A stretch of DNA of 64,000 nucleotides. Source: Sphingobacterium cellulitidis (lineage in GTDB: Bacteria > Bacteroidota > Bacteroidia > Sphingobacteriales > Sphingobacteriaceae). The position numbers were made by a program, and so were the translations under genes. Where the stretch lies: positions 1 through 64,000 of the forward strand of contig NOUX01000003.1 in NCBI GenBank assembly GCA_002245855.1, written 5' to 3'. The first letter of the stretch is position 1; every line of letters begins with the position of its first letter. Shown one piece after another: positions 27,780 to 35,684 of the stretch. The notes below the pieces were generated by a model that was not told where the DNA came from, made no database searches, and worked only from the letters and a program-made list of their open reading frames with translations.

Positions 27780-27787
27780 CAAATATA
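27780..27787 (-). promoter_or_regulatory. -7 box of coaA
   Basis: TATATTTG followed by C on the minus strand, 24 bases before the coaA ATG. It lies 21 bases after the end of the OsmC gene, so coaA may be read both from here and by read-through. Confidence 0.5.
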
Positions 27788-27808
27788 CAATCAAGATTTG
27801 TTTTTTAA

Positions 27809-28219
27809 TTAAATTGTATCAATTAGATTACTTTCAATGACAATTGGATTCATTAAAGTTTTATGAACCGGACATTTTTCACCGATTTGATAAAGTCTTC
27901 GTTTTTGATCTTCGTCCAAATCACCATCTATAAATATATTGCATTTGATATAGGTTGTTTGTTGTTGTTCACTTTTTTGAACTTCACTAGAAACCTGAAT
28001 ATCAATTTTGTCTACATTCCATTTTTTTCTATTGGCATACATTCTCATTGTAATTGCCTTACAGGCTCCTAGAGAAGATAATAGGAGCTGAGTAGGCGCT
28101 AAGCCTTTATTTTCACCACCTAACTCAATAGGTTCATCTGCTAAAATATTTAAATCTTCGTACGAAATTGTTGTTGTATAACTGCTATCACCGATACTAA
28201 CTAATACTTCATTTGCCAT
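27809..28219 (-). CDS. OsmC-family protein
   Basis: A 136-residue protein with the OsmC pattern: a strand-rich N-terminal half, the first conserved cysteine in LLSSLGACKAITMRMYANRK (about residue 52), and the second in GEKCPVHKTLMNP (about 114). The two cysteines reduce organic hydroperoxides in this family. Its start overlaps the end of mgsA by 11 bases, so translation is coupled. Pairing with a methylglyoxal-forming enzyme may point to handling of electrophilic stress, which is inference. Confidence 0.88.
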   Translation of the reverse strand: MANEVLVSIGDSSYTTTISYEDLNILADEPIELGGENKGLAPTQLLLSSLGACKAITMRMYANRKKWNVDKIDIQVSSEVQKSEQQQTTYIKCNIFIDGDLDEDQKRRLYQIGEKCPVHKTLMNPIVIESNLIDTI

Positions 28220-28601
28220 ATAATTTTGTTTCTTCTTCTAATAATCCTTTAATAATTAATGATCCTGTTGCTGGGTTAGTCGCTAGGGGCACATTCCAGA
28301 GGTCGCATATACGCATCAACATTTGAATGTCGGGTTCATGCGGGTGTTTTCCAAGTGGGTCTCTAAAAAAGATGATCCCTTCGATTTTGCCTTCCGCAGC
28401 CATTGCTGCAATTTGGGCATCCCCACCTTTGGGTCCTGATAGTTTTAATTCTACCTCTAAACCAGTTTGTTGAATATAAGAACCTGTTGTTCCTGTTGCC
28501 ACGAGATGAGCTTTGGATAATTCTTCTTGATGGTCTTTTACGAATGCTACCATTTCGGCTTTTTTCCCATCATGTGCAATTAAAGCTATAGTTTTTGCCA
28601 T
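28209..28601 (-). CDS. mgsA: Methylglyoxal synthase
   Basis: A 130-residue protein of the MGS-like fold. It begins MAKTIALIAHDGKKAEMVAF. The phosphate loop is GTTGSYIQQTGLEVE, the catalytic Asp lies in SGPKGGDAQIAAM (about 60-72), and the ligand His in PLGKHPHEPDI (about 82). It converts dihydroxyacetone phosphate to methylglyoxal and phosphate, an overflow branch from glycolysis. It is first in a two-gene operon with the OsmC gene, on the minus strand. Confidence 0.95.
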   Translation of the reverse strand: MAKTIALIAHDGKKAEMVAFVKDHQEELSKAHLVATGTTGSYIQQTGLEVELKLSGPKGGDAQIAAMAAEGKIEGIIFFRDPLGKHPHEPDIQMLMRICDLWNVPLATNPATGSLIIKGLLEEETKLYGK

Positions 28602-28723
28602 TTGTTAATTTAGTTTGCGTGCTATTTTTGATCGCTTCGATAATATAACAAAAATATTTTGACAAGGTTATTTTAAGGATATTAAAATGTCAATTTTTTT
28701 AATCTTCTTATTTATTCTGGAGG

Positions 28724-29788
28724 TTAAAGTTTTTCCTTGAGGTATTGCCATACAGAGGTATGTTTTTTCTCGCTTTTTCTTTCCTTATCAGCTATAAGAT
28801 CCAATACATACGCATCTAACATATTTTCATTATCGCTGATTAATTTATCTGCCAGAGACACTATCTTTTGAATATTCCCTTTGGAGGCAGCATCTAGCGC
28901 TGGTTCTATAGATGATAAATTGGAAGGTTCAATTCGGATATAGTTAGAGGAGTGTTGAACCGATCGAAACAGTTGATGTAGGAAATAATCATTGCTTTCT
29001 GAGGAGCTACTGGTCATAATATCCACTAGGGCAGGTCCGATTGAGATTGCTTTTTGCTTTTTAAAATCTTCGTATTTATATGCATTTTTAGCGATACCAG
29101 TTCCTAGGGAAAGGATATGGACATCATCAATCTTGAAGGTCTTATAGGTTTTTAGAACTTCCAATAAAGCCGAGATAGCAGGATTATGGGCGAATACACC
29201 GCCATCTACCAAGGGGTATCGTGTTCCTGCGAGGGAGTAAATTTCTGCCACGGAGAAATATGTTGGAGCAGCAGAGGTTGCACGACATACATCCCTTAGA
29301 TAAAAATCCCGCGATTCACCATGAGTAATAGCTTTTTGTTGTCGGAATAAATGATTTTTTCGGAGTTCGATATTATAAGCGGTGATAATACAAGGTTTGA
29401 TTAGTTCACTTAGTTTCTGGTCACCGAAGTAGCTTTCGAGCACATTTTCAAGAACTTTCTCGTCGTATAGTTCCGTTAATAGTCCGAATTGGTTGAGGAA
29501 TCTTCGCCAGCTGCTGGTCGTAAAGATATCTGTACCATGTTTAATATAAATATCGAGCGCGTCTTTAGCGGAGAACCTAGGTCTAGTGAGATCTTGCGGA
29601 TCAGGGCAGAGGAGAATACTGATGAGGATACCACCGGTACTAGTACCTGCGAAGAAGTCGAAATAATCAGAGAGGTGGGCATTTTGGTTTCCGGTGGCTT
29701 TTTTAATTTTTTGTTCCAGCGAAACGAGCATCATTCCCGGGATAATACCTCGGATTCCGCCACCATCGATTGATAATATTCTTTTCAT
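28724..29788 (-). CDS. Patatin-like phospholipase
   Basis: A 354-residue patatin-type hydrolase. The N-terminal oxyanion loop is SIDGGGIRGIIPGMML. The nucleophile lies in FFAGTSTGGIL (GxSxG, about residue 52), and the Asp of the Ser-Asp dyad is in YPLVDGGVFAHNP (about 200). Such enzymes cleave membrane phospholipids; some act as effectors in anti-phage cyclic-nucleotide (CBASS) systems. No cyclase or partner is adjacent here, so a stand-alone role is more likely. The C-terminal part (about 260-354) is helical and lacks a recognisable domain. Confidence 0.85.
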   Translation of the reverse strand: MKRILSIDGGGIRGIIPGMMLVSLEQKIKKATGNQNAHLSDYFDFFAGTSTGGILISILLCPDPQDLTRPRFSAKDALDIYIKHGTDIFTTSSWRRFLNQFGLLTELYDEKVLENVLESYFGDQKLSELIKPCIITAYNIELRKNHLFRQQKAITHGESRDFYLRDVCRATSAAPTYFSVAEIYSLAGTRYPLVDGGVFAHNPAISALLEVLKTYKTFKIDDVHILSLGTGIAKNAYKYEDFKKQKAISIGPALVDIMTSSSSESNDYFLHQLFRSVQHSSNYIRIEPSNLSSIEPALDAASKGNIQKIVSLADKLISDNENMLDAYVLDLIADKERKSEKKHTSVWQYLKEKL

Positions 29789-29874
29789 ATTGAGTGATAA
29801 GGTAAGATAATCAAAGGAAATCAGAAAGGGGAAATATTTTTTAACAAAAATGCGTTAAAGCTGGTTAAAAGTAA

Positions 29875-29882
29875 TATATTTG
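29875..29882 (+). promoter_or_regulatory. -7 box of tRNA-Ser
   Basis: TATATTTG followed by C. Transcription would start near 29889, 6 bases before the mature 5' end of the tRNA. No -33 TTG is seen. Confidence 0.6.
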
Positions 29883-29894
29883 CAGCCACAATCA

Positions 29895-29985
29895 GGAGAG
29901 GTGTCAGAGTGGTCGAATGAGCAGACCTGGAAAGTCTGTATACGGGATGACTGTATCGAGGGTTCGAATCCCTCTCTCTCCGCCA
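29895..29985 (+). tRNA. tRNA-Ser(GGA)
   Basis: A 91-base class II tRNA with the acceptor stem GGAGAGG paired to TCTCTCC. The D arm, an anticodon loop CTGGAAA with anticodon GGA, and a long variable arm (TACGGGATGACTGTATC region) typical of serine tRNAs are all present. The T arm is GAGGGTTCGAATCCCTC, and the 3' end GCCA is encoded. Confidence 0.97.
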
Positions 29986-30103
29986 ACCAAATCAAAGCCC
30001 GACTTTTGTCGGGTTTTGTCGTTAATAGGGGGTGCCAAACTTGTTTGAGCACCCCCTATTAACGACAAAACCAGCGAGCAGAGCGAGCGGCTTTGATTTG
30101 GTT
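29985..30103. repeat. Large nested inverted repeat after tRNA-Ser
   Basis: An outer 15-bp stem (AACCAAATCAAAGCC at 29985-29999 with its complement at 30089-30103) encloses an inner perfect 24-bp stem. The inner arms are 30012-30035 and 30049-30072 and contain TTAATAGGGGGTGC. The tRNA terminator sits in the bulge. This could be the remnant of a hairpin element inserted at the tRNA end. Confidence 0.75.
29998..30017 (+). terminator. Terminator of tRNA-Ser
   Basis: Stem CCCGAC (29998-30003) with GTCGGG (30008-30013), TTTT loop, then TTTT. It begins 13 bases after the tRNA. Confidence 0.75.
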
Positions 30104-30109
30104 GAAGCC

Positions 30110-30481
30110 ACCCCCCCAAGGGATGGTTCAGGGCTGAAGGGTGGGGGTAAGAGCGGCTGAACCAATCCCGACTACGCTAGCGTTATTCGGATTAAGATGG
30201 AAATTCGGCGAAGGCGAATGAGATTTCGGCGAAGGCGAATGTTATCCCAAGAAGAAGAAGGGGATATGCAATCCCAAGGAAAAATAGGGCGTATGCAATA
30301 CGCCCGTACATGGCTAACGTTATTCGGATTTGGATGTATTCGGCGAGCGAATTCAATCCCAAGCACAAAAAAGACCATTTGCAATCCACCCTTCCATTAA
30401 TGGTTGGATTGAGAAAATAATCTGTACATTAGTTTCACTAAAAACAATGGTTATTCGCAATATTTCCAGTACAGTAAGTCA
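30110..30481. repeat. Gene-free repeat stretch with CGAAGGCGAAT words and a GGGCGTATGC palindrome
   Basis: TTCGGCGAAGGCGAATG occurs twice near 30206 and 30225. GGGCGTATGCAATACGCCC follows at 30287-30305 and leads into GTACATGGCTAACGTTATTCGG. The layout matches the start of the array at 31440-31528. Short reading frames here are translated repeats, not genes. Confidence 0.7.
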
Positions 30482-31165
30482 ATGAAATACATTAAAAAAT
30501 ATTTTACAATTTGGTGGATTCCAGTTGTTTCTTATTGCCTGCCAATTTTAGTTTATATTTTAGGAACTCGTCTAAGAAGTGACGACCTCATAGATGTTGC
30601 ATTGATATTATTTTATTTAAATATTCTAGGAAATATTATTTCGGCCATTGTACAATTCTCAATTAAAAAATGGTATTTGATAATTCCGCAGTTTTTAATT
30701 ACCTCATTTCTTATTATTTATATTTCAGTAATATTTTCATTTTCTCCAGCAGATTATTACGGAGAAAATAAGGTAATTCCAAATAATGTAGAATTTGAGG
30801 AACTTATTGAAAAGGAATCAAAAGAAACTGATTTAGGGGTAAATGATTTTAAAATTGTTTCAGTATCTCAACCAGGAATTTATCGATATTACACAAATTA
30901 TAAATCTAAAGAAAAGGGTTATTTTTATATTAAAGCATTTGAGATCACTTCAAATGATAGGTTATCTGAAGCAAGAATCCTTCAGCGCTCAAAAATCATT
31001 GTAGATAATCTTGATAGTAACTTTTTCACCCAAGAATTTACTATTTATGAAGGATCTTGGGGAGATAAATATGGGGCAAGGATTGAATTATGGTTCAAGA
31101 CAGATAGCGGAAATGAGTTTAAAGTAAATCAAAAAAATTATATAGTTGAAGGTTGGATGCGCTAA
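30482..31165 (+). CDS. Membrane protein of unknown function
   Basis: A 227-residue protein with three hydrophobic segments in the N-terminal half (about residues 10-28, 38-60 and 64-90, including LITSFLIIYISVIFSFS). A soluble C-terminal domain of about 125 residues follows. No family is recognised; the soluble part has alternating short strands and charged loops and could be periplasmic. The gene lies between two repeat islands, has no operon partner, and its codon use is AT-rich like its neighbours. It is probably a lineage-specific gene. Confidence 0.55.
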   Translation: MKYIKKYFTIWWIPVVSYCLPILVYILGTRLRSDDLIDVALILFYLNILGNIISAIVQFSIKKWYLIIPQFLITSFLIIYISVIFSFSPADYYGENKVIPNNVEFEELIEKESKETDLGVNDFKIVSVSQPGIYRYYTNYKSKEKGYFYIKAFEITSNDRLSEARILQRSKIIVDNLDSNFFTQEFTIYEGSWGDKYGARIELWFKTDSGNEFKVNQKNYIVEGWMR

Positions 31166-31232
31166 AAAATACTGCATACAAAATCAAAACTTTTTGCTTC
31201 TATTACGTTATACTTAAAGCATCGATAAAAGA

Positions 31233-31373
31233 TACTTCAGAGGGGTTATATATTAGTAAAAGGAAGTATATGGCAAATATGCGCCCATCCATCCAATCGC
31301 TAAAGCGATTGGATGGATGGGCGCTTTTTTATTAATGGTTTTTTGTTACTAATATTGAACCCCTCTGGGGTTC
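31233..31373. mobile_element. Variable-core palindromic element, copy C
   Basis: About 141 bp, with the same ends as copies A and B: CAGAGGGGTTATATATTAGTAA at the left (start ATACTTC) and TTACTAATATTG then AACCCCTCTGGGGTT at the right. The core hairpin is unrelated in sequence to copies A and B: perfect 20-bp arms GCGCCCATCCATCCAATCGC (31281-31300) and its complement (31305-31324), loop TAAA, followed by TTTTTT. Conserved ends with a replaced core suggest modular exchange. Confidence 0.65.
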
Positions 31374-31475
31374 TTAATAACGCTGTCGAATTGTTAAAAC
31401 GAATTGGATATACGTTTATTTTATGGGTTTTTCGATTGTATTGAGCGAAGGCGAATGCAATTCCAAGGAAAAAGA

Positions 31476-31780
31476 GGGCGTATGCGATACGCCCGTACGG
31501 CGCTGGCGTTATTCGGTGGGTCCATGAAGGGCGTATGCAATACGCCCGTACGGCGTTGGCATTATTCGGTGGGTCCATGGAGGGCGTATGCAATACGCCC
31601 GTACGGCGCTGGCATTATTCGGTGGGTCCATGAAGGGCGTATGCGATACGCCCGTACGGCGCTGGCGTTATTCGGTGGGTCCATGGAGGGCGTATGCGAT
31701 ACGCCCGTACAGCGTTGGCATTATTCGGTGGGTCCATGGAGGGCGTATGCACTACGCCCTTACGATGCTAGCATTATTCA
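31476..31780. repeat. 53-bp tandem array of GGGCGTATGC palindromes
   Basis: GGGCGTATGC starts at 31476, 31529, 31582, 31635, 31688 and 31741, exactly 53 bp apart each time. Each unit runs through the palindrome GGGCGTATGCRATACGCCC, GTACGGCGYTGGCRTTATTC and GGTGGGTCCATG. The sixth unit is degenerate. 53 is not a multiple of 3, so a protein repeat is unlikely although several frames stay open. Related single copies occur at 17353, 17796, 30287, 32955 and 33026. Confidence 0.85.
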
Positions 31781-31877
31781 ATTAAGGATAAGAATTCGGC
31801 GAAGCCATATCCAATCTACCCCTACAACTTTGCTGTGAATTTTAAAAGATTTATATTAGATTTTTAATATTTCAATT

Positions 31878-32123
31878 ATGAGCCAAAACAAGTATTCAGG
31901 GTTTTCAGATGAGCAACTTTTGCTGGAGCAAAAGAAATTAAAGTCGACGAATTTAATCAATGCCATATTAATTGGTGCTGCAATTGGTGTTGCTGCATAT
32001 AGCTATTATAATAGAGGGTTTAGCTTTTTTACGTTATTCCCATTATTGTTTGTTTATTGGTTTTGGACTTCTAAGAAGAATACTCAAGAATTGGAGGCTG
32101 AGATTAAATCCAGAAACTTATAA
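31878..32123 (+). CDS. Small two-helix membrane protein
   Basis: An 81-residue protein with a polar N terminus (MSQNKYSGFSDEQLLLEQKK) and two hydrophobic segments (about residues 27-43 and 49-66, ending FVYWFWTSKKN). A charged coiled-like tail, TQELEAEIKSRN, follows. I do not recognise a named family, though similar short proteins are common in Sphingobacteriaceae. Its stop overlaps the next start (TAATG at 32123), so it is coupled to the CBM9-like gene. Confidence 0.65.
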   Translation: MSQNKYSGFSDEQLLLEQKKLKSTNLINAILIGAAIGVAAYSYYNRGFSFFTLFPLLFVYWFWTSKKNTQELEAEIKSRNL

Positions 32124-32854
32124 TGTCAGATCAACCTAAACAAAACCTATTCAAGTATATCATTCTATTTGGGCTTTTTCTACTACAGAGGGAGGTAGTT
32201 TTTTCTCAATCTTCTGTTGTTCCTGAGATTCCATTTCAAGCTGAGGCAGGGGTTTCGGTGGATGGGAAGTTGGATGATTGGAATAAATTGAAAAAGTTGT
32301 TTGTGGTTGATGAATTTGTGTCGCCTTGGAGCAGTCCTGATTTTGGTAAGACAGTTTTCAAGGCTTTTTATGATAAGGAGTATTTGTATTTCTATTTTGA
32401 TATTGAGGACAAGAATATCGTAGAGAAGAAGTTTGAAAGGGAGGAAGATGTTGCAAAAGGAGACAGGGGTGAGATATTTCTTTCGGCGGATTCAAGTCTA
32501 AGTGAATATTTTTGTTTTGAAATTGCTCCTAGTGGGGAGGTGTTAGATTATAAAGCCAAGTATTATAGGAAGTTTGATTATGAATGGGACCTTAAGGGTT
32601 TGGAAATTAAAACAGATGTTGGTTCCAGTGGGTATATTCTAGAAGGCAGAATTCCGTTGGAATTTGTAAAAGGATTAATAAAATCAAAACTATCTTCAGA
32701 ATTTCGAATGGGAATTTTCCGGGGTGAGTTTAATAGCTTAAGCTGGAATGAAAAGGATATCAATTGGATATCTTGGATTCGTCCGAATACAGAAAAACCA
32801 GATTTCCATACACCATCTGCCTTTCAATGGGTGCGATTGGGAAGGGGGGAATAA
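32123..32854 (+). CDS. Exported CBM9-like carbohydrate-binding protein
   Basis: A 243-residue protein with an N-terminal hydrophobic segment (about residues 11-30) that acts as signal or anchor. A CBM9-like beta sandwich follows: VSVDGKLDDWNKLKKLFVVD, FKAFYDKEYLYFYFDIEDKN, and a later YEWDLKGLEIKTDV. The pattern of an opening DGKLDDW and a YLYFYFDIEDKNI strand is typical of this family, which binds sugars at reducing ends. The gene follows a small membrane protein by overlap. The protein probably sits at the cell surface or periplasm. Confidence 0.75.
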   Translation: MSDQPKQNLFKYIILFGLFLLQREVVFSQSSVVPEIPFQAEAGVSVDGKLDDWNKLKKLFVVDEFVSPWSSPDFGKTVFKAFYDKEYLYFYFDIEDKNIVEKKFEREEDVAKGDRGEIFLSADSSLSEYFCFEIAPSGEVLDYKAKYYRKFDYEWDLKGLEIKTDVGSSGYILEGRIPLEFVKGLIKSKLSSEFRMGIFRGEFNSLSWNEKDINWISWIRPNTEKPDFHTPSAFQWVRLGRGE

Positions 32855-33150
32855 TTGAAATTATGTCCTGTTGGGGGAAAGGAAGTGTGAAGAAGGACGG
32901 GAAACCCCGGAGGGGTCCTTATTATTGGTGTCGGATTTTTGAAACGAATTGTAGGGGCGTATTGCATACGCCCTTTTATTGTTTAATAGGTTTATCGAAT
33001 GTATTGGGTTATATTATTGGATAGAGGGCGTATGCGATACGCCCCTACAGCGCTGGCGTTATTCGAATGGGAAATTTATTTTTTGTAGCAATTTAATGTA
33101 AACAATCGTTATAAGGGAATAACTATTATAAAATATAAACCATTGAAATT
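32855..33150. repeat. Repeat-rich spacer with two palindromes and a solo element end
   Basis: GGGCGTATTGCATACGCCC at 32955-32973 and GGGCGTATGCGATACGCCC at 33026-33044, the latter continuing into CGCTGGCGTTATTCG as in the 53-bp array. AACCCCGGAGGGGTCC near 32903 resembles an end of the variable-core elements. No gene is supported. Confidence 0.7.
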
Positions 33151-33486
33151 ATGAGACATCTACTTATTCTTGCATTATCTCTTTTATTCTTGAGTTCCTG
33201 TGAAAAGGATGGTATTAATGTGACTGAGTGTGAAAAAAAAATGAGGAATCATTTTAAGGATCAATTAAACTGTAAGGAAAAAGGATCTTATGAAAGCAAC
33301 CTTTATAAGGGGACATATGATGGAAAGACCATATACTTTACTAATATTGTCTGTATTTCTTGTTTGACAATGCCTCCAAATGAAGGTTATACCTGTGATA
33401 TGGAAAAGGTAAAAATTGAGAATTTTAATGATGTGAAAGATATAAAAATGGTGTATAACAGTTGTACTAAGAATTTTATCAAATAA
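33151..33486 (+). CDS. Small cysteine-rich lipoprotein
   Basis: A 111-residue protein. The signal peptide ends in a lipobox LSSC (residue 17). The mature part has several cysteines, including ECEKKM, NCKEKG and a paired VCISCL motif, and it ends NSCTKNFIK. No family is recognised. The cysteines could form disulfides in the periplasm. It stands 55 bases upstream of the barstar-like gene on the same strand; whether they form one unit is open. Confidence 0.6.
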   Translation: MRHLLILALSLLFLSSCEKDGINVTECEKKMRNHFKDQLNCKEKGSYESNLYKGTYDGKTIYFTNIVCISCLTMPPNEGYTCDMEKVKIENFNDVKDIKMVYNSCTKNFIK

Positions 33487-33541
33487 AAGGAAAGCTATTT
33501 AGGTCAATGGGGTTTGAATAAAACTTTTATTTTTGTTGATA

Positions 33542-33934
33542 ATGGGAAAAGAAATAATTATCGATGGGAATAAAATCCATGACAAGACTAGTTTTTACGA
33601 AGAGATTAATAGAAAGTTCATGCAAAATGAGAGTTGGCAGTTGGCTGAGAGCTTAGATGCATTTGATGATTTATTATATGGTGGATTTGGCGAAATCAAG
33701 GAAGGGGAAGAGGTGAAATTAGTTTGGCAAAACTTTGAGGAAAATCGAAACTCGTTAGGATTAGAATTTACAAAGGAATATTACTCAGAGAAGTTGCAAC
33801 ATCCAGAAGATTTTGATACCAACATCATTCAAAAAAAATTGGATGACTTGGAAAATGGATCGGGACAAACTTATTTTGAAATCTTAGTTGAGATTATTAC
33901 CGAACATTCGAATATAGAGTTGATAAAGAAATAG
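33542..33934 (+). CDS. Barstar-like RNase inhibitor (no toxin partner seen)
   Basis: A 130-residue acidic protein with the barstar signature: an N-terminal EIIIDGNKIHDKTSFYEEIN (strand and helix 1), then ESLDAFDDLLYGGFG (the inhibitor helix-loop that blocks the barnase active site), and a C-terminal acidic helix. Barstars neutralise barnase-type ribonucleases, often in polymorphic toxin loci. No barnase or toxin gene is adjacent, so it may be an orphan immunity gene. The ATG at 33542 is preferred over a TTG nine bases earlier. The stop lies in a terminator stem. Confidence 0.75.
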   Translation: MGKEIIIDGNKIHDKTSFYEEINRKFMQNESWQLAESLDAFDDLLYGGFGEIKEGEEVKLVWQNFEENRNSLGLEFTKEYYSEKLQHPEDFDTNIIQKKLDDLENGSGQTYFEILVEIITEHSNIELIKK

Positions 33935-33954
33935 GCGATCATTTGATCGCCTAT
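33931..33954. terminator. Terminator at the barstar stop codon
   Basis: Perfect 11-bp stem ATAGGCGATCA (33931-33941) with TGATCGCCTAT (33944-33954), 2-base loop; the TAG stop is in the stem. The convergent GNAT gene ends 14 bases on. Confidence 0.75.
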
Positions 33955-33967
33955 TTCTTTATGTCAT

Positions 33968-34483
33968 TTAAACTACAGCTCTTTTCATTAAGATGTCCGT
34001 TTGTTCGTCGGATCCTAATTTAAAAATGTGTTTATCAAATTCTTCGAAACCATTTTTTTTATAGAAGCTAATGGCTCTGGCATTTTCTTCCCAAACTCCA
34101 AGCCATATAGTGGGTACTCTTAAATTCTTTGCTGTTTCTAGGGCTTTGAAAAATAATAATTGACCTACCTGTTTACCATGGTGGCTTGCATATACATATA
34201 TGCGTTCAATTTCTATATGATCTTCTAATTTGATTTCAGTTTGTGCATTTCCAATATTTAGTTTTAAATAGCCAATTGGATTTTCTTGATCCCAAGCTAT
34301 ATAAAAGATGGATTCTAAATTTTTTAATTCATCGTGAACTTGATGGTCTGAAAAGCGATTACTGATGTAATCGTTCATATCTGCTTCCTCATTTCTGGAC
34401 TGGAAAGTCTCAATAAAGGTTTCACGACCGATTTTCTGAATAATTAGCATGTCATCAACTGATGCTACTTTGATTTCTATCAT
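33968..34483 (-). CDS. GNAT-family N-acetyltransferase
   Basis: A 171-residue acetyltransferase of the full-length GNAT fold. It contains MIEIKVASVDDMLIIQKIGR, the IERIYVYASHHGKQVGQLLF stretch with the acetyl-CoA loop (HGKQVG, about residue 100), and motif B WLGVWEENARAISFYKKNGF (about 126-145), which is typical of PaiA/spermidine-type enzymes. The substrate is unknown but could be a polyamine or a protein amine. It is a single gene, convergent with the barstar gene. Confidence 0.85.
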   Translation of the reverse strand: MIEIKVASVDDMLIIQKIGRETFIETFQSRNEEADMNDYISNRFSDHQVHDELKNLESIFYIAWDQENPIGYLKLNIGNAQTEIKLEDHIEIERIYVYASHHGKQVGQLLFFKALETAKNLRVPTIWLGVWEENARAISFYKKNGFEEFDKHIFKLGSDEQTDILMKRAVV

Positions 34484-34956
34484 AATATTAAGTCCAGGGA
34501 AGCTTAAAAGTATTGATTTTTAAGCAATGAAAAGGTAATTATTATAAGTTATGACGTTTATATTATAGTTAGTTATGTGTTTTGTTGTTTTATTATAAAT
34601 CGATAGGAAAAGAAATCGTTTGTAATTTTTTTATTTTATTTAAAACATCAAGGAAAACCAATTTACTTTTTAATTGTTTGAAAATAACAGCAAGAGAAAG
34701 ATTGTTATAACGCACATCGCAATACAACCATAAATTGCAGATTGACTCTTCTCAGAAATAGTTTACGATTTATATGTCAATTTGCATACGATTATACCCC
34801 AAGCGATTTGGGGTATAATTATTTTAGGATATGCTGAGGATTGGATTCTTGATTCAGAATATAGTGAATATGCTTTTGTATAGAATTTCAGTTCATTAGT
34901 AATCCTTGTTAATTACTAAATTATTGTTATTTTGAAACCAATCGATCTAATGAATT
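34484..34956. other. AT-rich stretch with one strong hairpin
   Basis: A perfect 12-bp stem ATTATACCCCAA (34791-34802) with TTGGGGTATAAT (34808-34819), 5-base loop, followed by TATTTTAGG. It could end a short RNA encoded in the 200 bases before it or be an operator for the divergent genes. No ORF of note was found here. Confidence 0.5.
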
Positions 34957-35670
34957 ATGTGTTACCATGTTGGTTCGCCGAGTAAATCGGAATTGAAGAA
35001 TAAACTACCTAAGAAAAAAATATATTATCCTAATGAACAAGAGATCTTCCATGTTTCGGGATTTACTCGACCATTTTTGCCGGTTACTTTGAATCAAGAT
35101 ACGGATGTTGTCACGGAGGCACGATGGAAATTAATCCCAGGATGGATAAAGTCGGAAGTAGATGCTGGTAAATATGCCAATACTTTGAATGCAGAATCAG
35201 AAAGCATTTTTGAGAAGGCTAGTTATAAGAATTATATCCTTGGGAATCGTGGATTGCTCTATGTTACTGGATTTTATGAACCACATAAAATAAGTGGAAA
35301 AAAGGATTCTGAGAATTATTTTATTTATTCAGGAAGTAAGGAGCTATTGACCTTAGGGATTGTTTATTCCAATTTTACGGATCAAGAAACCGGAGAAACC
35401 TACCCGACATTTTCTGTTATTACCACAGCTGCAAATCCATTGTTGGAGGAAATCCATAATGAGAAAAAAAGAATGCCTTTGATTATACCTGAAGCGTCCA
35501 GGGATGCATGGTTGTTTGCAGATGGCAAAGATGAAATAAAGGCCTTGATGAAGCCTTTTGAAGGGGAGTTAAAGGGACATCAGGTCTATCGCGTCACCGG
35601 TGCCAGAGGGGAAGATACCAATACTCCGCAAATCCAAAAGCCTTGGACTGGTCAAATCAGTTTGTTTTGA
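34957..35670 (+). CDS. SRAP/YedK-type DNA-protein crosslink protein
   Basis: A 237-residue protein of the SOS-response-associated peptidase family. It begins MCYHVG, so Cys2 becomes the N-terminal nucleophile after methionine removal and can form a thiazolidine link with abasic sites. The substrate-pocket motif NTLNAESESIF (near residue 79) replaces the usual NARAE. GFYEPHK contains the conserved Glu and HNEKKRMPLII the conserved His. The protein shields abasic sites in single-stranded DNA. The GH16 gene follows by only 14 bases, which is probably chance. Confidence 0.9.
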   Translation: MCYHVGSPSKSELKNKLPKKKIYYPNEQEIFHVSGFTRPFLPVTLNQDTDVVTEARWKLIPGWIKSEVDAGKYANTLNAESESIFEKASYKNYILGNRGLLYVTGFYEPHKISGKKDSENYFIYSGSKELLTLGIVYSNFTDQETGETYPTFSVITTAANPLLEEIHNEKKRMPLIIPEASRDAWLFADGKDEIKALMKPFEGELKGHQVYRVTGARGEDTNTPQIQKPWTGQISLF

Positions 35671-35684
35671 AAAATCAAATAGCT

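Noticed and set aside
28724..29788. CBASS anti-phage operon with patatin effector
   Set aside because: No cyclic-nucleotide synthase or accessory gene is next to it.
30172..30400. Several short frames rich in Arg/Glu after tRNA-Ser
   Set aside because: They cover CGAAGGCGAAT repeats and a GGGCGTATGC palindrome, with no protein-like composition.
31476..31780. CRISPR array
   Set aside because: Units are tandem copies without unique spacers, and there are no cas genes.
31404..31838. Open reading frame of 144 codons over the 53-bp array
   Set aside because: The unit length of 53 is not divisible by 3, so all three forward frames cycle through the same repeat; openness is a by-product of the repeat, and no start or domain is convincing.
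33151..33934. Toxin-antitoxin pair of lipoprotein and barstar
   Set aside because: The upstream protein is a lipoprotein without ribonuclease motifs, and its gap to the barstar gene is ordinary.
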